Part shown: positions 1 through 6,045 of the stretch, one piece after another | Position numbering within the stretch: the stretch's first letter is position 1 | Layout of the letters: every line of letters starts with the position of its first letter | From: CAZEFK01 sp964511405 | Lineage (GTDB): Bacteria; Pseudomonadota; Alphaproteobacteria; Elsterales; Elsteraceae | Reading direction: 5' to 3' | Assembly (NCBI GenBank): GCA_964511405.1 | Contig: CAZEFK010000300.1 | Location: 1 to 6,566 of the forward strand | DNA: 6,566 bases | The notes under the pieces: generated by a model | The model's database searches: none | What the model saw: the letters and a program-made list of their open reading frames with translations, nothing else | Told to the model about the DNA's origin: nothing | Program-made: the position numbers and the translations under genes

Positions 1-860
1 GCGGTCAGGTCGGCGCCGAACACGGCGTCGGGGCGCAGCCGCTGCGCCTCACGGCAGGCCGCGATCGCTTGGGCGCGGCTGTGGCGGCGCTTCATCCGCT
101 TCAGGATCAGGTCGGACCCCGCCTGCAGGCTGAGATGCAGATGCGGCATCAGCCGCGGCTCCTCGGCGAGCGCCCGCCAGAGCTGGTCGTCGAGCTCGGC
201 ACAGTCGACCGAGGACAGCCGCAGGCGCGGCAGCTCGGGCACCAGCGCCAGGATCCGCCGCACCAGGGCGCCCAGGGTCGGCGCGCCGGGCAGGTCGTGG
301 CCATAGGACGTGATGTCGACCCCGGTCAGCACGACCTCGCGATAGCCGTTGGCGACCAGCGCCCGCACCTGGTCGACCACCGCGCCGGCCGGCACCGAGC
401 GGCTGTTGCCGCGGGCATAGGGGATGATGCAGAAGGTGCAACGGTGGTCGCAGCCCTGCTGCACCTGCACGAAGGCCCGGACCCGGCCGTCGAAGCCCTG
501 CACCAGGTGCGCCGCGGTTTCGCGCACGGCCATGATGTCGTCGACCTGCACCCGCGCGGCGTCAGGGGCGAACGCGGCGGCCGTCAGCTTCTCGGCATTG
601 CCGAGCACCCGATCGACCTCGGGCATGGCGGCGTAGCGCGCCGGGTCGAGCTGGGCGGCGCAGCCGGTGACGACGATGCGGGCGTGCGGATGCTCGCGCC
701 GGGCTCGCCGGATCGCCTGGCGGGCCTGGCGCTCGGCCTCGGCCGTGACCGCGCAGGTGTTGATCACCACGGTGTCGCCTGAGCCCCCGGCCAGGCTGCG
801 CATGGCCTCGGACTCGTAGCTGTTGAGCCGGCAGCCCAGGGTGACGACCTCGACCGCCAT
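1..860 (-). CDS. mtaB: MtaB, tRNA t6A37 2-methylthiotransferase (3' end beyond window)
   Basis: Radical-SAM enzyme that adds a methylthio group to C2 of N6-threonylcarbamoyladenosine at tRNA position 37, giving ms2t6A in the cytoplasm. The first 286 codons are visible and the frame is open at the left edge. The N-terminal MTTase (UPF0004) domain has its three cluster-binding cysteines: C10 in TLGCRLN, C36 in INTCAVT and C67 in VVTGCAAQ. The radical-SAM CxxxCxxC motif is C137, C141, C144 in QQGCDHRCTFCIIPYARG. Further on, LTGVDITSYG and LHLSLQAGSD are typical of this family, and the visible part ends in DAVFGADLT. The CRLNSYE form of the first motif and the short N-terminal domain favour MtaB over MiaB or RimO; that subfamily choice is inference. 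The start is the ATG at 858-860, one base after the dapF stop (TAG at 862-864), so translation is probably coupled to dapF. Confidence 0.93.
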   Translation of the reverse strand, partial: MAVEVVTLGCRLNSYESEAMRSLAGGSGDTVVINTCAVTAEAERQARQAIRRARREHPHARIVVTGCAAQLDPARYAAMPEVDRVLGNAEKLTAAAFAPDAARVQVDDIMAVRETAAHLVQGFDGRVRAFVQVQQGCDHRCTFCIIPYARGNSRSVPAGAVVDQVRALVANGYREVVLTGVDITSYGHDLPGAPTLGALVRRILALVPELPRLRLSSVDCAELDDQLWRALAEEPRLMPHLHLSLQAGSDLILKRMKRRHSRAQAIAACREAQRLRPDAVFGADLT

Positions 861-861
861 C

Positions 862-1698
862 CTAAGCCGCCGGATCCAGGGCCTGGGCCAGCTCGCCGAC
901 GAAGCTGGTCGCCACCGGCCCGGTCATCTGGACATGGCCGTCGCGCAGCCAGTCGATGACCAGCTCGCCGCCATCCAGCACCACCGACACCCGCCGGCCG
1001 GTCAGGCCGCGCCGCGCCGCCGCGACGCCGACCGCGCACGCGCCGGAGCCGCAAGCCCGGGTGATGCCGGCGCCGCGCTCCCACACGCGCACGCGCAGCC
1101 GGTCGGGGCCGACCAGCTCGGCGACCTCGATGTTGGCGCGCGCCGGGAACATCGGATGGTGCTCCAGCACCGGGCCCAGCTCGGCCAGCGGCACCGCCGC
1201 GGCATCGGGCACGAAGAACACGGCGTGGGGATTGCCCATCGAGACGCAGACCGGCTGCTGCAGCGCTCCGGCCGCGACCGGTGCGGCCAGCGTGTCGCAG
1301 GCCTCGGCCAGCGGGATCTCGCGCCAGTCGAGCCGCGCCGGGCCCATGTCCACGGCCACCAGCCCGCCCGGCACGGCTTCGGCGTCCAGAAGGCCGGCCA
1401 CGGTCTGGATGACGGCGTGGGAGCGGCCCAGCTCGGCCATCAGCAGGTCGGCCACGCAGCGCGTCGCGTTGCCGCAGGCCTCGGCCTGCGAGCCGTCCGG
1501 GTTGAAGATGCGCATCACGGCATCCGCCAGGCCGTCCTGCGGCGGCTCGATCACGATCAGCTGGTCGCAGCCGACCCCGGTGCGCCGGTCGGCGATGGCG
1601 CGCGCCGCGGCGGCATCGACGGCCAGCGGCCGCCGCCGCCCGTCGATCACGACGAAATCGTTGCCCAGCCCGTGCATCTTCCGAAAAGCGGTGCCCAT
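862..1698 (-). CDS. dapF: Diaminopimelate epimerase
   Basis: Cytoplasmic, cofactor-independent epimerase that converts LL- to meso-2,6-diaminopimelate, supplying lysine and the peptidoglycan cross-linking residue. The protein is 278 residues, a normal length. Both catalytic cysteines are present: C75 in AEACGNATRC and C216 in TRACGSGAC. Substrate-contact motifs are visible: KMHGLGNDF (7-15), MGNPHAV (154-160), ANIEV (188-192) and WERGAGITRACGSG (206-219). The two halves show the internal pseudo-symmetry of the DapF fold. The start at 1698 puts seven residues before KMHGLGNDF, as in other DapF proteins; a second ATG at residue 8 would remove residues that usually precede this motif. No convincing Shine-Dalgarno sequence lies before the ATG. 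It is the first gene of a minus-strand pair with mtaB and diverges from the barrel gene at 1818. Confidence 0.97.
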   Translation of the reverse strand: MGTAFRKMHGLGNDFVVIDGRRRPLAVDAAAARAIADRRTGVGCDQLIVIEPPQDGLADAVMRIFNPDGSQAEACGNATRCVADLLMAELGRSHAVIQTVAGLLDAEAVPGGLVAVDMGPARLDWREIPLAEACDTLAAPVAAGALQQPVCVSMGNPHAVFFVPDAAAVPLAELGPVLEHHPMFPARANIEVAELVGPDRLRVRVWERGAGITRACGSGACAVGVAAARRGLTGRRVSVVLDGGELVIDWLRDGHVQMTGPVATSFVGELAQALDPAA

Positions 1699-1768
1699 CG
1701 CCCGTACTTAAGAGGATTGCCCGGCGCCTGCAAGCGATGCCGCACCCCCGCCCCGAGTCGCTGAAACG

Positions 1769-1782
1769 CATTGTTAACGATG
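1769..1782. promoter_or_regulatory. Imperfect inverted repeat, possible operator or CtrA-like half site
   Basis: CATTGTTAACGATG is a 14-base inverted repeat around the palindrome GTTAAC with one mismatched pair. It covers the candidate -35 of the barrel gene. TTAACGAT at 1774-1781 differs at one base from TTAACCAT, the CtrA half site known from Caulobacter. Whether any regulator binds is inference. Confidence 0.3.
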
Positions 1783-1798
1783 AATTCGAGATTATATT
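1771..1798 (+). promoter_or_regulatory. Candidate sigma70-type promoter for the barrel gene
   Basis: TTGTTA (1771-1776), a 16-base spacer and TATATT (1793-1798) form a reasonable -35/-10 pair in a conspicuously AT-rich island inside GC-rich DNA. Transcription would start near 1805, leaving a leader of only about 13 bases that just contains the ribosome binding site at 1806-1810. That very short leader is a reason for caution about the exact start point. Confidence 0.5.
1791..1796 (-). promoter_or_regulatory. Candidate -10 element for dapF-mtaB
   Basis: Read on the minus strand this is a perfect TATAAT hexamer in the AT-rich part of the divergent region, 92 bases or more before the dapF start. 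No good -35 hexamer is seen 15-19 bases upstream of it, so the assignment is weak. It overlaps the candidate -10 of the opposite-strand gene, so the two promoters might interfere. A much closer and weaker pair (TTGCAG, 16-base spacer, TTAAGT, at about 1705-1732 on the minus strand) would give an almost leaderless dapF mRNA. Confidence 0.3.
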
Positions 1799-1805
1799 CG
1801 GAACT

Positions 1806-1810
1806 GGGGA
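1806..1810 (+). promoter_or_regulatory. Ribosome binding site deciding the 1818 start
   Basis: GGGGA lies seven bases before the ATG at 1818. It supports that start over the in-frame ATG at 1737, which would put the promoter-like AT-rich island inside the gene and bury the signal peptide behind 27 charged residues. Confidence 0.6.
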
Positions 1811-1817
1811 CGTTGCG

Positions 1818-2468
1818 ATGAACCGGTGCCGATCGATATTCGCGCGAAGGGCGGTCGCTGCCACGATGATCGTGGCGGGACTGGCCGTCGCGGAGTCCGG
1901 TTCGGCCGCGGCCCAGATGGCGCAGTGGTCGGTGTCGCTCGACCTGGCGAACACCTCGGAACCTCAAGCCCCGACCACCATGCTCGGCAATTATGGGGTG
2001 ACGATCCCGGGCCAATACAGTGCCGGCCTGTGGGCGGCCGAGCTGATGGACGGGCTGACGCTGCCCTCGGTGGCGCGCACCTCGGGCAATTACAGCGTGT
2101 CGGCGCTGCAGCTCAGCGCCGCCCTGCGCGGCGCCGGCAGCATCGATCCGCCGGGCACCGACGTCGCGCTGCGCTGGGGCACCCAGCTCAGCGACAACCT
2201 GCGGGTGGCGGTCGGCCCGACGGTGACCGTCGGGCGCCGCGACGGCCTGCAGCTCGGCGTCACGCCCTCGGGCGCGCTCCCCTTCGGCACCCGGCCGGGG
2301 GAGGCCGGTCCCGGCTTGCGCGGGTTCGGGCTCGAGGGCTCGGCCGCGTACCGCGTCGGCGGCAATTGGGCGCTTCTGGGCGTGATGGGCTACCGCCGGC
2401 CGGTCGACGACCCCACCACCCCGTCGAACAGCTTCTTCTCGATGCTGGGGATCGGCTACCGCTTCTGA
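1818..2468 (+). CDS. Small outer-membrane beta-barrel protein, MipA/OmpV-like C-terminal half
   Basis: Predicted secreted protein of 216 residues. The N-terminus is a classical signal peptide: RCRSIFARR basic region, hydrophobic stretch at about 12-26, and a likely cleavage near SAAAQ (29-33). The mature part is low in charge, rich in Gly, Ser and alternating hydrophobic residues, and ends in Phe (GIGYRF), as barrel proteins do for assembly by the BAM complex. Residues 130-216 follow the order seen in MipA/OmpV proteins: VAVGPTVTVG, LGVTP (146-150), PGLRGFGLEGSAAY, NWALLGVMGYRR, then a short loop and SFFSMLGIGYRF. The loop reads VDDPTTPSN instead of the usual LLGDAADSPI-type sequence, and residues 34-125 do not resemble MipA to my eye. 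The protein is also shorter than the roughly 250 residues usual there. Family membership is therefore tentative and the role unknown. It is flanked by dapF (divergent) and ffh, neither functionally related. Confidence 0.75.
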   Translation: MNRCRSIFARRAVAATMIVAGLAVAESGSAAAQMAQWSVSLDLANTSEPQAPTTMLGNYGVTIPGQYSAGLWAAELMDGLTLPSVARTSGNYSVSALQLSAALRGAGSIDPPGTDVALRWGTQLSDNLRVAVGPTVTVGRRDGLQLGVTPSGALPFGTRPGEAGPGLRGFGLEGSAAYRVGGNWALLGVMGYRRPVDDPTTPSNSFFSMLGIGYRF

Positions 2469-2485
2469 GCGCCTTTTGAGAGCGG

Positions 2486-2514
2486 TTGACTCCGCCGGGG
2501 CCGCAGCGTAGCAG
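2486..2514 (+). promoter_or_regulatory. Candidate ffh operon promoter
   Basis: TTGACT (2486-2491) matches the -35 consensus at five of six bases and is followed after 17 bases by TAGCAG (2509-2514), a weak -10. Transcription would begin near 2521, giving a leader of about 80 bases that includes the stem-loop at 2546-2574. It lies only 18 bases after the barrel gene stop. Confidence 0.4.
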
Positions 2515-2545
2515 TAGCGCCCCGATCGCCGGCCCTGCGGGGCCC

Positions 2546-2574
2546 CGCCAGTCCGCGAGTGTCGCGCACTGGCG
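2546..2574 (+). promoter_or_regulatory. Strong stem-loop in the ffh leader
   Basis: Arms CGCCAGT (2546-2552) and ACTGGCG (2568-2574) pair over 7 bp. After one C-C mismatch, CGCGA (2554-2558) pairs with TCGCG (2562-2566) around a GTG loop. Only CATTTG follows, so a run of U is lacking and a canonical intrinsic terminator is unlikely. It ends 25 bases before the ffh ATG. It could be a Rho-independent-like end for the barrel gene mRNA or a leader structure affecting ffh. Confidence 0.5.
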
Positions 2575-2599
2575 CATTTGTCGTTGGAACCACGGGATC

Positions 2600-3958
2600 A
2601 TGTTCGACGGCCTGACCAATCGCCTGGGCGACGTCTTCGAGCGGCTGAAGCGCCGCGGCGCGCTCAACGAGAGCGACGTCGGCGACGCCATGCGCGAGGT
2701 GCGCGTGGCGCTGCTCGAGGCGGACGTGGCGCTGCCGGTGGTCAAGGACTTCATTGCCCGGGTCCGCGAGAAGGCAATCGGCGCCGATGTCGTGAAGTCG
2801 GTCACGCCCGGCCAGATGGTGGTCAAGATCGTCCATGACGAGCTGGTCGCCACCCTGGGCGGCACGGCCGAGCCGATCGACCTGCGGACCACGCCGCCGG
2901 CGGTGCTGCTGATGGTCGGACTGCAGGGCTCGGGCAAGACCACGACTACGGCCAAGATCGCCCGGCGCCTTGCCCAGCGCGAGCGCAAGAAGGTGCTGAT
3001 GGCGTCGCTGGACGTCGCGCGCCCCGCCGCCCAGGAGCAGCTGGCCGTGCTCGGCCGCCAGGTCGCGGTCGACAGCCTGCCGATCGTGCCCGGCCAGAAG
3101 CCGGTCGAGATCGCCCGGCGGGCGCTGCAGACGGCGCGCACCGAAGGCTACGACGTGCTGATGCTCGACACCGCCGGCCGCCTGGGCATCGACCAGGAGC
3201 TGATGGACGAGGCCAAGGCGGTCAAGGACGCGACCGGCCCGGTCGAGACCCTGCTGGTGGTCGACTCCATGACCGGCCAGGACGCGGTCAACGTCGCCCG
3301 CGCCTTCCACGAGAAGCTGGCCGTCACCGGCATCGTGCTGACCCGCATCGACGGCGACGCCCGCGGCGGTGCCGCGCTGGCCATGCGCGCCGTGACCGGC
3401 TGCCCGATCAAGCTGATGGGCGTGGGCGAGAAGGTCGACGCGCTGGAGGACTTCCACCCCGAGCGCATCGCCGGCCGCATCCTGGGCATGGGCGACGTGG
3501 TCAGCCTGGTCGAGAAGGCCGCCGAGACCGTCGACCGCGACGCCGCCGAGAAGCTGGCGCAAAAGCTTCAGAAGGGCAGCTTCGACCTGGACGACTTCGC
3601 GTCGCAGCTGCGCCAGATGCAGAAGATGGGCGGCATGTCGGGGATGATGTCGCTGCTGCCCGGCGTCGGCAAAATCAAGAAGCAGCTGGAAGCCGCCAAT
3701 ATCGATGACCGCATGCTCAAGCGCCAGGAAGCGATCATCCTGTCGATGACCAAGGCCGAACGGCGCGATTACCGGCTGCTCAATGCCCGGCGCAAGCAGC
3801 GCGTGGCGGCCGGCTCGGGCACGACGGTGCCCGAGATCAACCGGCTGCTCAAGCAGTTCATGGAACTGCAGAAGATGATGAAGCAGGTCCAGGGCCTGCA
3901 GAAGAAGGGAATCCTGCAGCGCGCCCTGCCCGGGCTGTTGGCGCGCCGCGGCTTCTGA
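2600..3958 (+). CDS. ffh: Ffh, signal recognition particle GTPase (SRP54)
   Basis: Protein part of the bacterial signal recognition particle. It binds 4.5S RNA and signal sequences of nascent membrane proteins and delivers ribosomes to FtsY. Length is 452 residues, as expected. Domain order: N domain (1 to about 90, with REVRVALLEADVALPVV); G domain with P-loop GLQGSGKTTTT (107-117), DTAGR (190-194), G4 as TRID (248-251) and GVGEK (274-278); M domain from about 300 with the Met-rich finger loop MGGMSGMMSLLPG (343-355) and the RNA-binding helices around SMTKAERRDY and RRKQRVAAGSG (382-407). The C-terminus is again Met/Lys-rich. G4 has Arg where TKxD has Lys, which I recall as common in alphaproteobacterial Ffh. 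The start at 2600 is chosen because MFDGLTNRLGDVF is the usual N-terminus; an in-frame TTG at 2486 would add 38 residues unlike the family. GGGA at 2594-2597 and GGAA at 2586-2589 are imperfectly spaced ribosome binding candidates. Confidence 0.97.
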   Translation: MFDGLTNRLGDVFERLKRRGALNESDVGDAMREVRVALLEADVALPVVKDFIARVREKAIGADVVKSVTPGQMVVKIVHDELVATLGGTAEPIDLRTTPPAVLLMVGLQGSGKTTTTAKIARRLAQRERKKVLMASLDVARPAAQEQLAVLGRQVAVDSLPIVPGQKPVEIARRALQTARTEGYDVLMLDTAGRLGIDQELMDEAKAVKDATGPVETLLVVDSMTGQDAVNVARAFHEKLAVTGIVLTRIDGDARGGAALAMRAVTGCPIKLMGVGEKVDALEDFHPERIAGRILGMGDVVSLVEKAAETVDRDAAEKLAQKLQKGSFDLDDFASQLRQMQKMGGMSGMMSLLPGVGKIKKQLEAANIDDRMLKRQEAIILSMTKAERRDYRLLNARRKQRVAAGSGTTVPEINRLLKQFMELQKMMKQVQGLQKKGILQRALPGLLARRGF

Positions 3959-3995
3959 TCCAACCCCTTTCGACCGCAAGAGAGACGCAAAGCCG

Positions 3996-4337
3996 ATGTC
4001 CCTGAAGATCCGTCTGACCCGCGCCGGCGCCAAGAAGCGCCCGGTCTACCGCATCGTCGTGGCCGAGGCCGCCAGCCCGCGCGACGGCCGGTTCATCGAG
4101 AAGCTGGGCACCTACAACCCCATGGTCGAGCGGGACCATCCCGAGCGCCTGGTGCTCAACGCCGAGCGCATCAAGCACTGGCTGACCTGCGGCGCCCAGC
4201 CGACCGACCGCGTGGCCCGCATGCTGGGCGACAAGGGTGTGATCGAGAAGCCGGCGGTCCCCACCAACCCGAAGAAGGCGGCGCCGCGCAAGAAGGCGCA
4301 GGAGCGCCTCAAGGCCGCCCAGGCGTCGGCGGCCTAG
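3996..4337 (+). CDS. rpsP: 30S ribosomal protein S16
   Basis: Primary-to-intermediate assembly protein of the 30S subunit that binds 16S rRNA. The 113-residue protein opens with the S16 hallmark MSLKIRLTRAGAKKRPVYRI, followed by EAASPRDGRFIEKLGTYNPM (24-43) and the helix with ERIKHWLTCGAQPTD. The last 30 residues (from about KPAVPTNPKKAA) are a basic Lys/Ala/Pro-rich tail longer than in E. coli S16 and typical of alphaproteobacteria. The ATG lies 37 bases after the ffh stop, with AAGAGAG at 3978-3984 as a rather distant ribosome binding site. No promoter is visible in the gap, so it is probably read through from ffh. It begins the conserved rpsP-rimM-trmD-rplS order. Confidence 0.97.
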   Translation: MSLKIRLTRAGAKKRPVYRIVVAEAASPRDGRFIEKLGTYNPMVERDHPERLVLNAERIKHWLTCGAQPTDRVARMLGDKGVIEKPAVPTNPKKAAPRKKAQERLKAAQASAA

Positions 4338-4365
4338 CTCCAGCCCGGATTCGAGCGCGCCGGCC

Positions 4366-4911
4366 ATGCCCCCGTCCACCCCCACCGCAGCCCGTGTGTG
4401 CGTCGGCCAGTTCGCCGGCGCCCATGGCGTGCGCGGCCTGGTGAAGCTGCGCAGCTTCACCGCCGCGCCGGGGGATGTCGGGCGCTACGGGCCGGTCGTG
4501 ACCGCCGACGGCCACCCTGTGCGCTTCACGGTCAAGGGCCCGGCCCGGCCGTCGGCTCCCGAGCTGCTGTTGGTCACGGTCGACGGCATCGCCGACCGTG
4601 ACGCCGCCCAGGCGCTCAACGGCGTGCGTCTGTTCGTGGAGCGCGCGGCGCTGCCGCCGACCGAGGACGACGAGTTCTACCACGCCGACCTGCTCGGCCT
4701 GGCCGCCACGACGCCGGATGGCCAGCCGCTCGGCCGGGTCGCCGCGGTCCATGACTTCGGCGGCGGTGAGCTGCTGGAGATCGTGGCCGCCGGGCGCGAG
4801 CCGCTGCTGGTGCCGTTCACCCGCGCCGCCGTCCCGGTGGTCGACGTCGCCGGCGGCCGGCTGGTCGTCGATCCCCCGGCCGAGGCGCCGGACCAGGAAA
4901 CCGCGGCATGA
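4366..4911 (+). CDS. rimM: RimM, 16S rRNA processing / 30S maturation factor
   Basis: Assembly factor that binds S19 and helps mature the head of the 30S subunit; cytoplasmic. The 181-residue protein has the N-terminal RimM domain with GAHGVRGLVKLRSFT (18-32), then the linker VERAALPPTEDDEFYHADLLGL (91-112) that opens the PRC-barrel domain, which continues through DGQPLGRVAAVHDFGGGELLEI, LLVPFTRAAVPVVD and GGRLVVDPP (163-171). The Gln-Phe after VG replaces the more usual polar/Ile pair of GxIvGAHG. The start at 4366 gives ten residues before the conserved VGQFAGAHG; the ribosome binding site is weak (a GGA and GAG at about 4347-4355). The 28-base gap to rpsP is featureless. The stop overlaps the trmD start as ATGA. 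A perfect 22-bp palindrome covers codons 25-32. Confidence 0.96.
   Translation: MPPSTPTAARVCVGQFAGAHGVRGLVKLRSFTAAPGDVGRYGPVVTADGHPVRFTVKGPARPSAPELLLVTVDGIADRDAAQALNGVRLFVERAALPPTEDDEFYHADLLGLAATTPDGQPLGRVAAVHDFGGGELLEIVAAGREPLLVPFTRAAVPVVDVAGGRLVVDPPAEAPDQETAA
4440..4461. repeat. Perfect 22-bp palindrome inside rimM
   Basis: The left arm GGTGAAGCTGC (4440-4450) is followed directly by its exact reverse complement (4451-4461). In mRNA this would fold into a stem of about 9 bp with a 4-base GCGC loop, 75 bases into rimM. It encodes part of the conserved RimM motif LVKLRSFT, so protein constraint explains some of it but not the exact complementarity of every wobble base. Confidence 0.7.
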
Positions 4912-5618
4912 GCGGCGCGCCACCGATCGCCGCCTGGACCGCCGTGGTGGTCACGCTGTTCCCGGAGATGTTCCCGGGCCCGCTCGGCCATTCCCTGGCC
5001 GGGCGGGCGCTGGCCGAGGGCCGCTGGCAGCTTCGCACCGTGGACATCCGCGCCCACGCCCAGGACCGGCACCGGACCGTCGACGACACGCCGTTCGGCG
5101 GCGGCCCGGGCATGATCCTGCGCGCCGACGTGGTCGACCGCGCGCTCGACGCCGCCGGCGGTGTCGGCCGCCAGATCTACCTGTCGCCGCGCGGCCGGCG
5201 CCTGGACCAGGCGCTGATCCGCGACTTGGCCGCCGGCCCCGGGGTGACGCTGCTGTGTGGCCGCTTCGAGGGCGTGGACGAGCGGGTGATCGAAGGCCGC
5301 GGCCTGGAGGAGGTCAGCCTGGGCGACTTCGTGCTGTCGGGTGGCGAGCCCGCGGCGCTGGCCCTGATCGACGCCTCCGTCCGGCTGCTGCCTGGTGTGG
5401 TCGGCCAGCCGCTGACCTTGGCCGACGAGAGCTTCGAATCCGGCCTCCTGGAATATCCCCAATACACCCGGCCGGCCGACTGGTGCGGCCGGACCGTCCC
5501 CGACGTGCTGCTGTCGGGCGACCATGCCCGCATCCGTGCCTGGCGCCGCGCCCAGGCCGAGCGGGTGACCGCCGAGCGCCGACCCGATTTGTGGGCGCGG
5601 ATCCGCGCCGCCAACTGA
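4908..5618 (+). CDS. trmD: TrmD, tRNA (guanine37-N1)-methyltransferase
   Basis: SPOUT-class knotted methyltransferase that makes m1G37 in tRNAs reading CNN-type codons, preventing +1 frameshifting. The 236-residue protein shows VVTLFPEMFPGPLG (14-27), DRHRTVDDTPFGGGPGMIL (53-71), YLSPRGRRLDQ (91-101), the CGRFEGVDERV (117-127) SAM-pocket region, the trefoil-knot stretch SLGDFVLSGGEPAALALIDAS (137-157) and LLPGVVG (160-166). LLEYPQYTRPADW (180-192) and LLSGDHARIRAWR (201-213) follow. R159 sits at the place of the conserved knot arginine (R154 in E. coli). The residue before SFESGLLE is E174, where E. coli has catalytic D169, with D173 next to it. The C-terminus is shorter than the E. coli protein by about 20 residues. 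The start overlaps the rimM stop by four bases (ATGA), implying coupled translation. Confidence 0.97.
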   Translation: MSGAPPIAAWTAVVVTLFPEMFPGPLGHSLAGRALAEGRWQLRTVDIRAHAQDRHRTVDDTPFGGGPGMILRADVVDRALDAAGGVGRQIYLSPRGRRLDQALIRDLAAGPGVTLLCGRFEGVDERVIEGRGLEEVSLGDFVLSGGEPAALALIDASVRLLPGVVGQPLTLADESFESGLLEYPQYTRPADWCGRTVPDVLLSGDHARIRAWRRAQAERVTAERRPDLWARIRAAN

Positions 5619-5645
5619 CGACGACGAACCCCGAGGCATCTTCCC

Positions 5646-6035
5646 ATGAACATCATCCAGACCCTCGAAGCCGAGCAGATCGCCACCCTGACCCAGGCCG
5701 TGCCGGTGCCGCGCTTCGCCCCCGGCGACACGGTCCGGGTCAAGGTCAAGGTCATCGAAGGCACGCGCGAGCGCGTCCAGGCCTTCGAGGGCGTGGTCAT
5801 CGCCCGCAAGAACGCCGGCATCAACTCCAACTTCACGGTGCGCAAGATCAGCTACGGCGAGGGCGTCGAGCGCGTGTTCCCGCTCTACAGCCCGCGCATC
5901 GCCGGCATCGAGGTGGTGCGGCGCGGCGCCGTCCGCCGCGCCAAGCTCTATTACCTGCGCGGCCGCCGCGGCAAGTCGGCGCGCATCGCCGAGAAGACCG
6001 GCGGCGAGAAGCACGCGGCGCAGGAAAACGCCTGA
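5646..6035 (+). CDS. rplS: 50S ribosomal protein L19
   Basis: Ribosomal protein at the 30S-50S interface. The 129-residue sequence contains FAPGDTVRVKVKVIEGTRER (24-43), VQAFEGVVIARKNAG (44-58), FTVRKISYGEGVERVFPLYSP (63-83) and the basic end RRAKLYYLRGRRGKSARI (97-114), all diagnostic of L19. A short hydrophilic tail (from about EKTGGEKHAAQ) follows. GAGG at 5633-5636, nine bases before the ATG, is the ribosome binding site. The gap to trmD is 27 bases with no promoter, so it is read as the last gene of the S16 operon. A hairpin starts 11 bases after its stop. Confidence 0.97.
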   Translation: MNIIQTLEAEQIATLTQAVPVPRFAPGDTVRVKVKVIEGTRERVQAFEGVVIARKNAGINSNFTVRKISYGEGVERVFPLYSPRIAGIEVVRRGAVRRAKLYYLRGRRGKSARIAEKTGGEKHAAQENA

Positions 6036-6045
6036 CCCTCGCGCG

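Noticed and set aside
1473..1490. Near-perfect palindrome CGCAGGCC-TC-GGCCTGCG inside dapF
   Set aside because: It falls on the catalytic motif around C75 with GC-only alternatives at most wobble sites; a 2-base loop cannot fold as such and 8-bp repeats are expected by chance in GC-rich coding DNA.
1737..1817. In-frame upstream ATG at 1737 as the start of the barrel protein
   Set aside because: It would place the AT-rich promoter inside the gene and put 27 residues before the signal peptide; the ATG at 1818 has a good ribosome binding site.
764..1954. Minus-strand open frame of 396 codons covering dapF in another frame
   Set aside because: The dapF frame has all catalytic motifs; this one is Arg/Gly/Ala-rich and crosses the divergent promoter region.
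2531..2544. Small hairpin GGCCC-TGCG-GGGCC as terminator of the barrel gene
   Set aside because: The stem is only 5 bp, there is no T-run, and GC-rich short inverted repeats of this kind are frequent throughout the window.
2456..4033. Minus-strand open frame of 525 codons opposite ffh
   Set aside because: It is the antisense shadow of ffh, with His/Gln/Leu/Ala-rich low-information translation and no start signal.
5920..5942. 9-bp hairpin (GGCGCGGCG / CGCCGCGCC, 5-base loop) inside rplS
   Set aside because: It encodes the conserved L19 sequence RRGAVRR, where paired Arg codons made of G and C give complementarity almost automatically at this GC content.
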